In this document: in pieces, positions 6,315 to 11,707 of the stretch | Layout of the letters: every line of letters starts with the position of its first letter | How positions within the stretch are numbered: position 1 is the first letter of the stretch | Assembly: GCA_003645395.1 (NCBI GenBank) | Contig: QNFC01000029.1 | Coordinates: forward strand, 1 to 11,707 | Reading direction: 5' to 3' | Length of the DNA stretch: 11,707 bases | DNA from: Gammaproteobacteria bacterium | Lineage (GTDB): Bacteria; Pseudomonadota; Gammaproteobacteria; Immundisolibacterales; Immundisolibacteraceae | Notes under the pieces: model-generated | Databases searched by the model: none | Told to the model about the DNA's origin: nothing | What the model saw: only the letters and a program-made list of their open reading frames with translations | Position numbers and translations under genes: made by a program

Positions 6315-7636
6315 GTTGATTGCCTGGTGTTGAAATGTTCGACGCGAATCATGGTGACTGCGCCAACAATGGTCTGTAAAGCCTCTATCTGTTTGATCGC
6401 CTCGACCATCTTTTGTTCGATTACCCGGTGGGTCAACATAATAATGGTGGCCTGGGTGTCGTGCTGCACGGGCTCGGTTTGCTCGATCGCTTCGATACTG
6501 ATGCCGAACTGGCCAAGAATGCCGGTAACTTCTGCCATGACGCCAGGTTGGTCAGCGGCGCGCATGCGCAGGTAGTAGGCGGATTCAACGGCCTCGATGG
6601 TTAGTAGGGGAATATTTTTGAGTCGTTCCGGTTGAAAACCGAGGAAGGGCACTCGCTGTTCTGGTGTTGCGGTTAAGGCTCGCGCGATATCGAGTATGTC
6701 GGCCACCACGGCAGAACCGGTGGGGCCGCCGCCTGCGCCTGCGCCGTAGTAGAGGCTCTCGCCGACGGCATCGGATTGAACCTGAACGGCGTTCATGACG
6801 CCGTGAACATTCGCAAGGAGCTGAGTCTGCGGGATTAATGTCGGGTGCACGCGTAAGGAGACCCCAGACTCGGTCTGCTCGGCGATGCCTAGATGTTTGA
6901 TGCGGTAACCAAGTTTCTCGGCGTTGGTGACATCTTCAGCGGTAACGGTGCTGATGCCCTCGGTAAACACGGCAGGAAAATTCAGCGGAATGCCAAATGC
7001 AATTGAGGCCAGAATGGTGAGTTTGTGCGCGGCATCGATGCCTTCAACGTCAAAGGTCGGGTCGGCTTCGGCGTAGCCAAGCTCTTGCGCTTCACGAAGT
7101 ACGTCGTCAAAGGCCCGTCCCTTGTCGCGCATCTCGCTAAGAATAAAATTGCCAGTGCCATTGATAATTCCGGCGACGCTGTGAATGCGGTTACCAGCAA
7201 GGCCTTCGCGAATGGCTTTGATAATTGGGATGCCGCCGGCTACGGCCGCTTCATAGGCGACGGTAACGCCGTTGGCCTGGGCTGCTGCAAACAGTTGATT
7301 GCCGTGCTCTGCAATCAAGGCTTTGTTAGCGGTGACCAGGTGTTTGCCTGCGGCTACGGCTTGCAGGCCGAGGTCTAATGCCAGGTCGGTGCCACCCATC
7401 AGCTCGACAACGATGTCGATGTCCGGGTGGTTGACCAAATCAGCCGTGTCTTTGAGTAATTCAACGCTGCTTAAATCGCATGAGCGCGGTTTGGATGGGT
7501 CACGTACGCAAGCGTGGCTGACGACGACTGGGCGGCCGACTCGGTCAGCGATATCGGCGGCGTTGGCCTTGAGTATTTCTACGGTTGCGCAGCCAACGGT
7601 GCCGAGGCCAATGATGCCGATGTTCACTGGCTTCAC
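6311..7636 (-). CDS. hom: Homoserine dehydrogenase with C-terminal ACT domain
   Basis: This enzyme reduces aspartate semialdehyde to homoserine with NAD(P)H, the branch point toward threonine and methionine. At 441 residues it is the monofunctional form, without the aspartokinase fusion of enterobacterial ThrA. Residues 5-16 carry the dinucleotide-binding GIIGLGTVG. TANKAL (Lys105), YEAAVAGGIPIIK and ADPTFDVEGIDAAHKL (Asp201, Lys205) are conserved active-site segments. Residues about 353-435 form an ACT domain (YYLRMRAADQPGVMAEVTGILG), the usual site of threonine feedback inhibition. The start is GTG at 7636, supported by AGGAG 8 nt upstream and a GTGA overlap with the alaC stop. The TGA stop overlaps the thrC ATG. 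The coupling suggests coordinated synthesis of the three proteins. Confidence 0.97.
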   Translation of the reverse strand: MKPVNIGIIGLGTVGCATVEILKANAADIADRVGRPVVVSHACVRDPSKPRSCDLSSVELLKDTADLVNHPDIDIVVELMGGTDLALDLGLQAVAAGKHLVTANKALIAEHGNQLFAAAQANGVTVAYEAAVAGGIPIIKAIREGLAGNRIHSVAGIINGTGNFILSEMRDKGRAFDDVLREAQELGYAEADPTFDVEGIDAAHKLTILASIAFGIPLNFPAVFTEGISTVTAEDVTNAEKLGYRIKHLGIAEQTESGVSLRVHPTLIPQTQLLANVHGVMNAVQVQSDAVGESLYYGAGAGGGPTGSAVVADILDIARALTATPEQRVPFLGFQPERLKNIPLLTIEAVESAYYLRMRAADQPGVMAEVTGILGQFGISIEAIEQTEPVQHDTQATIIMLTHRVIEQKMVEAIKQIEALQTIVGAVTMIRVEHFNTRQST

Positions 7637-8841
7637 GATTTTGTCTCCTGAGAAATAAAACGTTCTGGATTGCGTAGCAGCCGGCGGATGCCACGTACGG
7701 CCTGGCGGCTACGGTGTTCGTTTTCGATTAGTGCAAAGCGAACAAAGTCATCGCCATATTCGCCAAAACCGATCCCCGGTGAAGCAGCCACCTTGGCTTC
7801 TTTCAGCAATAACTTTGAAAATTCGAGAGAGCCCATATGGCGAAAAGGTTCGGGTATTTGCGCCCAGACGAACATGGTTGCCTTCGGTGGGGTGACCTGC
7901 CACCCGGCATCGAGCAGGCCGTCGCAGAGTACGTCGCGTCGTGACCGGTACATGTCACTAATTTCCTTGACGCATTCCTGGGGGCCTTCCAGTGCGGTGA
8001 TGGCGGCTATCTGTATCGGTGTGAAAGTGCCGTAATCGAGATAGGATTTTATTCGCGCGAGTGCCTCAATCAGCACCGGATTGCCGCACATGAAGCCGAC
8101 ACGCCAGCCAGGCATGTTGTAACTCTTTGACAATGAAAAGCATTCGACCGCGACCTCTTTAGCGCCGGGGACCTGCAAAATAGAGGGCGCCTGGTAGCCA
8201 TCAAAAACAATGTCGGCGTAGGCCAGGTCGTGAATAACCCAGATTTCGTGCTCTTTGGCCAGTGCCACGACTTTTTCGAAAAAGTCGAGACCAACGCATT
8301 CGGTGGTTGGATTGCTGGGAAAGTTCAGCACCATCATTTTGGGTTTCGGCCAGGCGTTACGAATGGCCTCTTCGACTTCGGCGAAAAAATCACCGCCGGG
8401 TAGCATTGGTACGTGACGAATATCTGCGCCGGCGATGACAAACCCGTAAGGATGAATAGGGTAGGTAGGGTTCGGGACCAGCACGGAGTCGCCGGGGCCT
8501 ACCGTTGCCAACGCGAGATGAGCAATGCCTTCTTTGGAACCGATGGTGACGATGGTTTCTGACTCCAGGTCGAGATCGACACTGTAGCGATCCCGATACC
8601 AGTTACAGATCGCCCGGCGCAGGCGGGGAATTCCCCGTGACATTGAGTAGCGGTGGGTGTCCGGGCGCTGGGCAGAGGCGATTAGCTTGTCAACGATGTG
8701 GCGCGGGGTGGGTTGATCTGGATTGCCCATGCCAAAATCTATAATGTCTTCCCCGGCCTGTCGTGCCTCGGCCTTCAGGGTATTGACGATGTTGAAGACG
8801 TAGGGTGGTAGACGGTCGATGCGTGGAAAGTTTTCGATCAT
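7633..8841 (-). CDS. alaC: Alanine-type aminotransferase, AlaC family
   Basis: This class I/II PLP aminotransferase has 402 residues. From memory it resembles E. coli AlaC (glutamate-pyruvate transaminase) from the first residues: FPRIDRLPPYVFN, EDIIDFGMGNPD, RPDTHRYSMSRGIPRLRRAI. Seen in order are IGSKEGIAHL, VPNPTYPIHPYG, NFPSNPTTECV (Asn177), HDLAYAD, and SLSKSYNMPGWRVGF with PLP lysine Lys239. FVRFALIEN near the end carries the substrate-carboxylate arginine. It is the first gene of the alaC-hom-thrC operon. The 4-base overlap with hom suggests a job tied to aspartate-family or pyruvate amino acids, but the exact substrate is not proven by sequence; annotation as LL-diaminopimelate aminotransferase also occurs in this family. 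The ATG at 8841 has no obvious Shine-Dalgarno, and is chosen by homology. The stop is TGA. Confidence 0.92.
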   Translation of the reverse strand: MIENFPRIDRLPPYVFNIVNTLKAEARQAGEDIIDFGMGNPDQPTPRHIVDKLIASAQRPDTHRYSMSRGIPRLRRAICNWYRDRYSVDLDLESETIVTIGSKEGIAHLALATVGPGDSVLVPNPTYPIHPYGFVIAGADIRHVPMLPGGDFFAEVEEAIRNAWPKPKMMVLNFPSNPTTECVGLDFFEKVVALAKEHEIWVIHDLAYADIVFDGYQAPSILQVPGAKEVAVECFSLSKSYNMPGWRVGFMCGNPVLIEALARIKSYLDYGTFTPIQIAAITALEGPQECVKEISDMYRSRRDVLCDGLLDAGWQVTPPKATMFVWAQIPEPFRHMGSLEFSKLLLKEAKVAASPGIGFGEYGDDFVRFALIENEHRSRQAVRGIRRLLRNPERFISQETKS

Positions 8842-8882
8842 ATTGATTGGCTATTGTTGGTGGCGAGAACGCCGGTTGTCCC

Positions 8883-8906
8883 CGCGTTTAAACTGGGAGA
8901 AACGCG
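8883..8906. promoter_or_regulatory. Perfect dyad CGCGTTT-N10-AAACGCG between alaC and the Mth938-like gene
   Basis: A 7-bp perfect inverted repeat with a 10-bp spacer gives half-sites centred 17 bp apart in the 177-bp divergent gap. It lies 42 bp upstream of the alaC start and just before the TATAAT at 8934 that faces the other gene. Position and symmetry suit an operator controlling one or both promoters. No regulator is identified. It could also form an RNA hairpin, but no T-run follows. Confidence 0.4.
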
Positions 8907-8933
8907 CAGGTGTCCGGTGGAGGCTCGGCCGCT

Positions 8934-8939
8934 TATAAT
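8934..8939 (+). promoter_or_regulatory. Candidate -10 box TATAAT for the Mth938-like gene
   Basis: A consensus TATAAT lies 79 bp before the ATG at 9019 in an otherwise GC-rich gap. No good -35 (TTGACA-like) is present at 16-18 bp, so if it is real it may depend on an activator. The dyad at 8883-8906 covers the region just upstream of where the -35 would be. Confidence 0.4.
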
Positions 8940-9018
8940 AAAATTTGTCTGGTCGCGCATCAGCCCAGCATGTTGGCCCAGGCTATTTTCCACCCAAAAA
9001 AGAGAGACGCGATTTTAC

Positions 9019-9429
9019 ATGAAATTTACTCAGGAAAACGGTGGTGGCCGCTATCGGGTTCGTGGTTACGACGCGACCCAGGTGACGGTTGAGTGGGGTG
9101 TTGTTGATGAGCAGGGGGCGCCGCAGCTAATGTCGGAAGCGTTGGGCAGAAGCTTCATACTTACTCCTGACGCATTATTAACTGCCGACCTTCCTGAGTC
9201 GGTTGGCAAACTTAGTAATGAACACCTGCAGCCGTTGGTTGATGCTAAAACAGAGGTGCTGTTGCTTGGCGCGGGCTTGGCCTCTGTGTTTCCAGCTCCT
9301 GAGCTGGTTAGCTGGCTAAGTCGGCAAGGCATTGGTCTAGAATCGATGAATACTGCTGCTGCATGCAGAACCTATAATTTGCTAATGCTTGAGGATCGTC
9401 GTGTCGCGATGATGGTTTTATTCGATTGA
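9019..9429 (+). CDS. Mth938-like domain protein (DUF498/NDUFAF3-like)
   Basis: This small soluble protein of 136 residues belongs to the Mth938-like family, which also includes the mitochondrial complex I assembly factor NDUFAF3; bacterial members have no settled function. Family-like segments are YDATQVTVEWG, SFILTPDAL, VLLLGAGLASVFPAPELVSWLSRQGIGLESMNTAAACRTYNLLMLEDRRVAMMVLF. The frame is open upstream to 8854, but the ATG at 9019 is preferred because MKFTQENGGGRYRVRGYD matches the normal start of the family. The only purine-rich stretch is AGAGAGA 11 nt upstream, so initiation may be weak. It is divergent from alaC and converges on nlpD, with 38 bp between stops. It occupies the place where rpoS often follows nlpD. 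Confidence 0.85.
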   Translation: MKFTQENGGGRYRVRGYDATQVTVEWGVVDEQGAPQLMSEALGRSFILTPDALLTADLPESVGKLSNEHLQPLVDAKTEVLLLGAGLASVFPAPELVSWLSRQGIGLESMNTAAACRTYNLLMLEDRRVAMMVLFD

Positions 9430-9467
9430 TTTTTGCGGTTGGATTTTTTAGATGGTGGAGCTACTAG

Positions 9468-10244
9468 TCAACGGCGTTTTGGCAAATATTTTTGCGGGTC
9501 GACGGGTTTGCCGTTACGACGAATCTCGAAATGGAGCATCGTTCTGCCGTCTATGCGTCGGCCCATACGGGCGATGGTTTGACCGGACTTGATCCGTTGC
9601 CCCTCGCGGACGTTCATCACATGGTTGTTGGCATAGGCGCTTAAATAGCGCTCAGAATGTTTGATGATGATCATTCTTCCATAGGCCTGGAGTCCTTCGC
9701 CGGCGTAGACGACGACCCCGGATGCGGCGGCTTTGATCGGTTGGTTTAGTTTGCCAGCGATATTGAGACCCCGGTTATGGCCCAGCGTGGGCGAATAGGT
9801 GGCGGCTAACTTGCCCGTAGTTGGCCATTGCCACTTGATTTGGGTTGAGCTTCTGGTGGCTGGTTTTTTGACTTGCCTCTTTTTAGACGGCTTTTTGGTG
9901 ACGGGAACCTTTGATGTCCGTTGAGGTGGTGAGCGGGCGACTTTGGTGGCTCGTTTTGTGGTGGCAGGTTTGGCTCTTTTTGAAGTGGCGGGGGCAGACA
10001 GCCTAAGGTGATGACCGGCGATGATTTTGTCTGGAGAGGAGAGACGGTTCCAGCGTGCGAGGTCCTTATAATTTAGGCCAAATTCCCAGGCAATAGAATA
10101 GAGCGTGTCGCCCCGCTGGATTAGATACTCGTTGGGGCGCCAGCTGGCTGCGCTGCCGCGCTCCGATACCGGCGCCAGGTTGTTGCTGCTGCAGCTGGAA
10201 ACCAGGATTATCGACAAACAGACTAGCCAAAAACCGGGTCGCAT
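9468..10244 (-). CDS. nlpD: NlpD-like lipoprotein, amidase activator (LysM + degenerate M23)
   Basis: This outer-membrane lipoprotein of 258 residues would activate the cell-division amidase AmiC and help daughter-cell separation. A signal peptide ends in a lipobox, VSSC, with Cys18 as the lipidated residue. A LysM domain covers about 39-83 (YLIQRGDTLYSIAWEFGLNYKDLARWN). A long basic Lys/Thr/Pro/Arg linker follows (about 87-135), then a LytM/M23 domain (about 137-255). The zinc-peptidase ligands are degenerate: HNRGLNIAG has Asn where enzymes have Asp, and MLHFEIR has Met in place of the first His of HxH. Such loss is normal in NlpD/EnvC activators, so it is not damage. It lies 45 bp after pcm, the conserved pairing. 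rpoS, which usually follows and often has a promoter inside nlpD, is not next. The ATG at 10244 has only a weak ribosome site. Confidence 0.93.
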   Translation of the reverse strand: MRPGFWLVCLSIILVSSCSSNNLAPVSERGSAASWRPNEYLIQRGDTLYSIAWEFGLNYKDLARWNRLSSPDKIIAGHHLRLSAPATSKRAKPATTKRATKVARSPPQRTSKVPVTKKPSKKRQVKKPATRSSTQIKWQWPTTGKLAATYSPTLGHNRGLNIAGKLNQPIKAAASGVVVYAGEGLQAYGRMIIIKHSERYLSAYANNHVMNVREGQRIKSGQTIARMGRRIDGRTMLHFEIRRNGKPVDPQKYLPKRR

Positions 10245-10289
10245 TAGTGATTTGCCGGTCAGCTATTTTGCAAAAGAGATGGGCAGTTG

Positions 10290-10955
10290 TTAACCACGGC
10301 CTGTGAGCATCGGTACAAAGCTTACATAGTCAAGCAGCTCTTCTTTGAACTGGTTGCCCTGGCGAGTTAACCGTAATAATTTTTGTGATCCGTGAGCACC
10401 AACGGGCACAACCATGCACCCGCCGGGTGCAAGTTGCTCCAATAATACTAGCGGTAAATCCGGGGGGGCTGCGGTAATGATAATGGCGTCAAACGGTGCA
10501 ACATGCGGTAGGCCTTTGTAGCCGTCAGCGCAGCGCAAACTGATGTTGGCAACCTGCATTTTGTGTAGCAGTTTTGCTGTCTGCTCATATAGGGTGCGGA
10601 TGCGTTCGATGCTGTACACGCGTTTAAACAGACGGGCGAGAATCGCAGTCTGATAACCGGAGCCTGTGCCAATTTCTAGCACCTTGTCATGCTTTTCTGC
10701 ACGCAGAATACTCTCAGACATGCGCGCGACTATGTAGGGTTGGGAAATGGTTTGATTGTTGCCGATGGGCAATGCGGTGTCTTCGTAAGCGCGGCTGGCA
10801 AGTGCCTCGTCGACAAACAGGTGCCGAGGTACAGAGCGGATAGCGTCGAGGACTGCAGCACTGGTGATGCCTTGAGCGCGAAGACGCTCGATCAGACGGT
10901 CGCGAGTACGCTGCGAGGTCATGCCAATGCCCCGCGTTTGCGGTTTATCGGTCAT
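10290..10955 (-). CDS. pcm: Protein-L-isoaspartate O-methyltransferase
   Basis: Pcm methylates isoaspartyl residues in damaged proteins with S-adenosylmethionine, starting their repair. The class I methyltransferase fold shows VLEIGTGSGYQTAIL (SAM motif I), DTALPIGNNQTISQPYIVARM (substrate-side motif), APFDAIIITAAPP and QLAPGGCMVVPVG. The product is 221 residues from the ATG at 10955. A second ATG at 10922 (MTSQRTRDRLIERL) would give 210 residues, close to E. coli Pcm (208), while the frame also opens with TTG at 10982. I prefer 10955 because the segment GIGMTSQRTR seems to be conserved in relatives, but the choice is uncertain and no start has a strong Shine-Dalgarno. It is probably co-transcribed with nlpD. 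surE, its usual upstream neighbour, is replaced by tRNA-Pro. Confidence 0.94.
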   Translation of the reverse strand: MTDKPQTRGIGMTSQRTRDRLIERLRAQGITSAAVLDAIRSVPRHLFVDEALASRAYEDTALPIGNNQTISQPYIVARMSESILRAEKHDKVLEIGTGSGYQTAILARLFKRVYSIERIRTLYEQTAKLLHKMQVANISLRCADGYKGLPHVAPFDAIIITAAPPDLPLVLLEQLAPGGCMVVPVGAHGSQKLLRLTRQGNQFKEELLDYVSFVPMLTGRG

Positions 10956-11008
10956 TACAGATTGGCTCGAGCAACTCAGCAATTACCGATAGGTTGAAAA
11001 AATAAAAA

Positions 11009-11085
11009 TGGTCGGGACGACAGGATTTGAACCTGTGACCACTTGACCCCCAGTCAAGTGCGCTACCAGACTGCGCCACGCCCCG
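11009..11085 (-). tRNA. tRNA-Pro (GGG anticodon)
   Basis: The minus strand folds as a 77-nt cloverleaf with the CCA end encoded. The acceptor strands CGGGGCG and CGTCCCG pair over 7 bp with one G-U. The anticodon stem CTTGA/TCAAG encloses the loop CTGGGGG, giving anticodon GGG, which reads CCC and CCU proline codons. The T-arm is ACAGG-TTCAAAT-CCTGT. A T-rich run (TTTTTATTTTTT) begins directly after CCA and may aid termination or processing. It lies 36 bp after merR, the same ihfA-merR-tRNA-Pro order I recall from Pseudomonas. Confidence 0.97.
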
Positions 11086-11120
11086 GCGACTTAAATTTAA
11101 ATCGAGCTGAAAACCGTCAC

Positions 11121-11477
11121 TCAGGATTTCAGGATTGCCAGAACCTCTTCCAGTTCATTGCGCAACTGGCGAATGATTTGCTGGCTTTGGTGCTGATCGT
11201 CTTTGGCAGTTTCGCCAGTAAGTTGTTGCCGGGCACCACTGATGGTGAAACCACGGTCATACAGCAGAGATCGTATCTGCCGAATTAAAATCACGTCCTG
11301 ACGCTGATAATAGCGTCGATTCCCACTACGCTTTACCGGCGACAATGAGGGGAATTCCTGTTCCCAGTAACGCAGCACGTGTGCTTTTACACCGCACAAA
11401 TCACTCACTTCACCGATGGTAAAGTAGCGTTTGCCTGGTATAACGGGGAGCTCACTATTGTTCGATGGCTCCAGCAT
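11121..11477 (-). CDS. MerR-family transcriptional regulator next to ihfA
   Basis: This 118-residue DNA-binding protein has a winged helix-turn-helix at about 17-85: YFTIGEVSDLCGVKAHVLRYWEQEFPSLSP, then RSGNRRYYQRQDVILIRQIRSLLYDRGFTISGARQQL. A short C-terminal helix (QQIIRQLRNELEEVLAIL) probably forms the dimer coiled coil. No metal-binding cysteines are seen in the C-terminal part, so it is not a classical MerR metal sensor. The ATG at 11477 lies inside ihfA, a 23-bp overlap, and is preceded by purine-rich AGGATAGAGAG within ihfA. This small MerR protein directly after ihfA is a conserved arrangement in gammaproteobacteria; its target is not known to me. The stop is TGA. Confidence 0.93.
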   Translation of the reverse strand: MLEPSNNSELPVIPGKRYFTIGEVSDLCGVKAHVLRYWEQEFPSLSPVKRSGNRRYYQRQDVILIRQIRSLLYDRGFTISGARQQLTGETAKDDQHQSQQIIRQLRNELEEVLAILKS

Positions 11478-11707
11478 AGCTCTCTATCCTGCGTTTTAGT
11501 TTTTGTCCGGGTTTGAAAGTTACCACACGCCGCGCAGAAATGGGGATTTCCTCGCCGGTTTTAGGATTGCGTCCGGGCCTGGGCGTTTTCTCGCGGATGT
11601 TGAAATTACCGAAGCCAGAAATTTTTACGGACTCTCCTTCCGACAGAACAGCCCTCACGGTATCAAAATAGAGCTCAACAAGCTCCTTTGCTTCGCGTTT
11701 GTTAACG
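11455..11707 (-). CDS. ihfA: Integration host factor alpha subunit, C-terminal part (runs off the window)
   Basis: The last 83 residues are present; the N-terminus lies beyond the right edge. IHF-alpha pairs with IHF-beta to bend DNA sharply at specific sites, affecting transcription, replication and recombination. The sequence closely follows E. coli IhfA: KREAKELVELYFDTVRAVL, VKISGFGNFNIREKTPRPGRNPKTGEEIPISARRVVTFKPGQKLK. The RPGRNPKTGEEIPI arm includes the intercalating proline. The ARRVV segment and the residues after it favour alpha over HU or IHF-beta. It ends in TAG at 11455 and overlaps merR, so the two are probably one transcript. In many relatives pheST lies upstream, outside this window. 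Confidence 0.96.
   Translation of the reverse strand, partial: VNKREAKELVELYFDTVRAVLSEGESVKISGFGNFNIREKTPRPGRNPKTGEEIPISARRVVTFKPGQKLKRRIESYAGAIEQ

Noticed and set aside
8854..9018. Longer N-terminus for the Mth938-like protein from 8854
   Set aside because: The extra 55 residues cover the intergenic dyad and TATAAT, do not look like the family, and homology starts at 9019.
9468..10244. NlpD as an active M23 peptidase or as a damaged gene
   Set aside because: Zinc ligands are missing, but this is the normal state of NlpD amidase activators.
10956..10982. TTG start at 10982 for pcm
   Set aside because: It adds residues not seen in the family and has no ribosome site; ATG at 10955 or 10922 is more likely.
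1..11707. CRISPR arrays, prophage, transposons, toxin-antitoxin or defence modules
   Set aside because: No regularly spaced repeats, integrase, intact transposase or recognisable defence protein were found on either strand.

Overview
The window looks like ordinary chromosome from a gammaproteobacterium. Gene content (NlpD, Pcm, IhfA with a downstream MerR gene and tRNA-Pro, PrpE, PpsA) points there, and the alaC-hom-thrC block and protein sequences fit a marine, Cellvibrionales- or Pseudomonadales-like lineage. The lineage guess is inference; the class-level call is firmer. I see no phage, transposon, CRISPR, toxin or defence module, and no convincing new system.

Layout. 1-306 (minus) is the start of prpE (propionyl-CoA synthetase), cut by the window edge. 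307-665 is a divergent regulatory region with a palindrome, a 10-bp-phased tandem repeat, a hairpin and a second direct repeat. 666-3032 (plus) is ppsA (phosphoenolpyruvate synthase). 3033-5240 is a decay zone. It holds a tautomerase-family pseudogene (internal deletion plus in-frame TAG), a GH46-type chitosanase/peptidoglycan-binding gene on the opposite strand interrupted by one in-frame TGA, and about 900 bases with no recognisable gene apart from short unassigned coding-like fragments and an orphan terminator-like hairpin.

5241-8841 (minus) is a tightly coupled three-gene operon, alaC > hom > thrC, with 4-base stop/start overlaps at both junctions. It pairs an alanine-type aminotransferase with the homoserine and threonine arm of aspartate-family biosynthesis. 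8842-9018 is a divergent intergenic region with a perfect 7-bp dyad and a TATAAT box. 9019-9429 (plus) encodes a small Mth938-like protein converging on nlpD.

9468-11707 (minus) runs ihfA (partial) > merR-family regulator > tRNA-Pro(GGG) > pcm > nlpD. pcm-nlpD is the conserved pair that normally sits between surE and rpoS. Here neither flank is surE or rpoS: the upstream side is tRNA-Pro/merR/ihfA, and downstream of nlpD there is a convergent Mth938-like gene. The most useful observations are the decay zone, this rearranged pcm-nlpD locus, and the two divergent regulatory regions.
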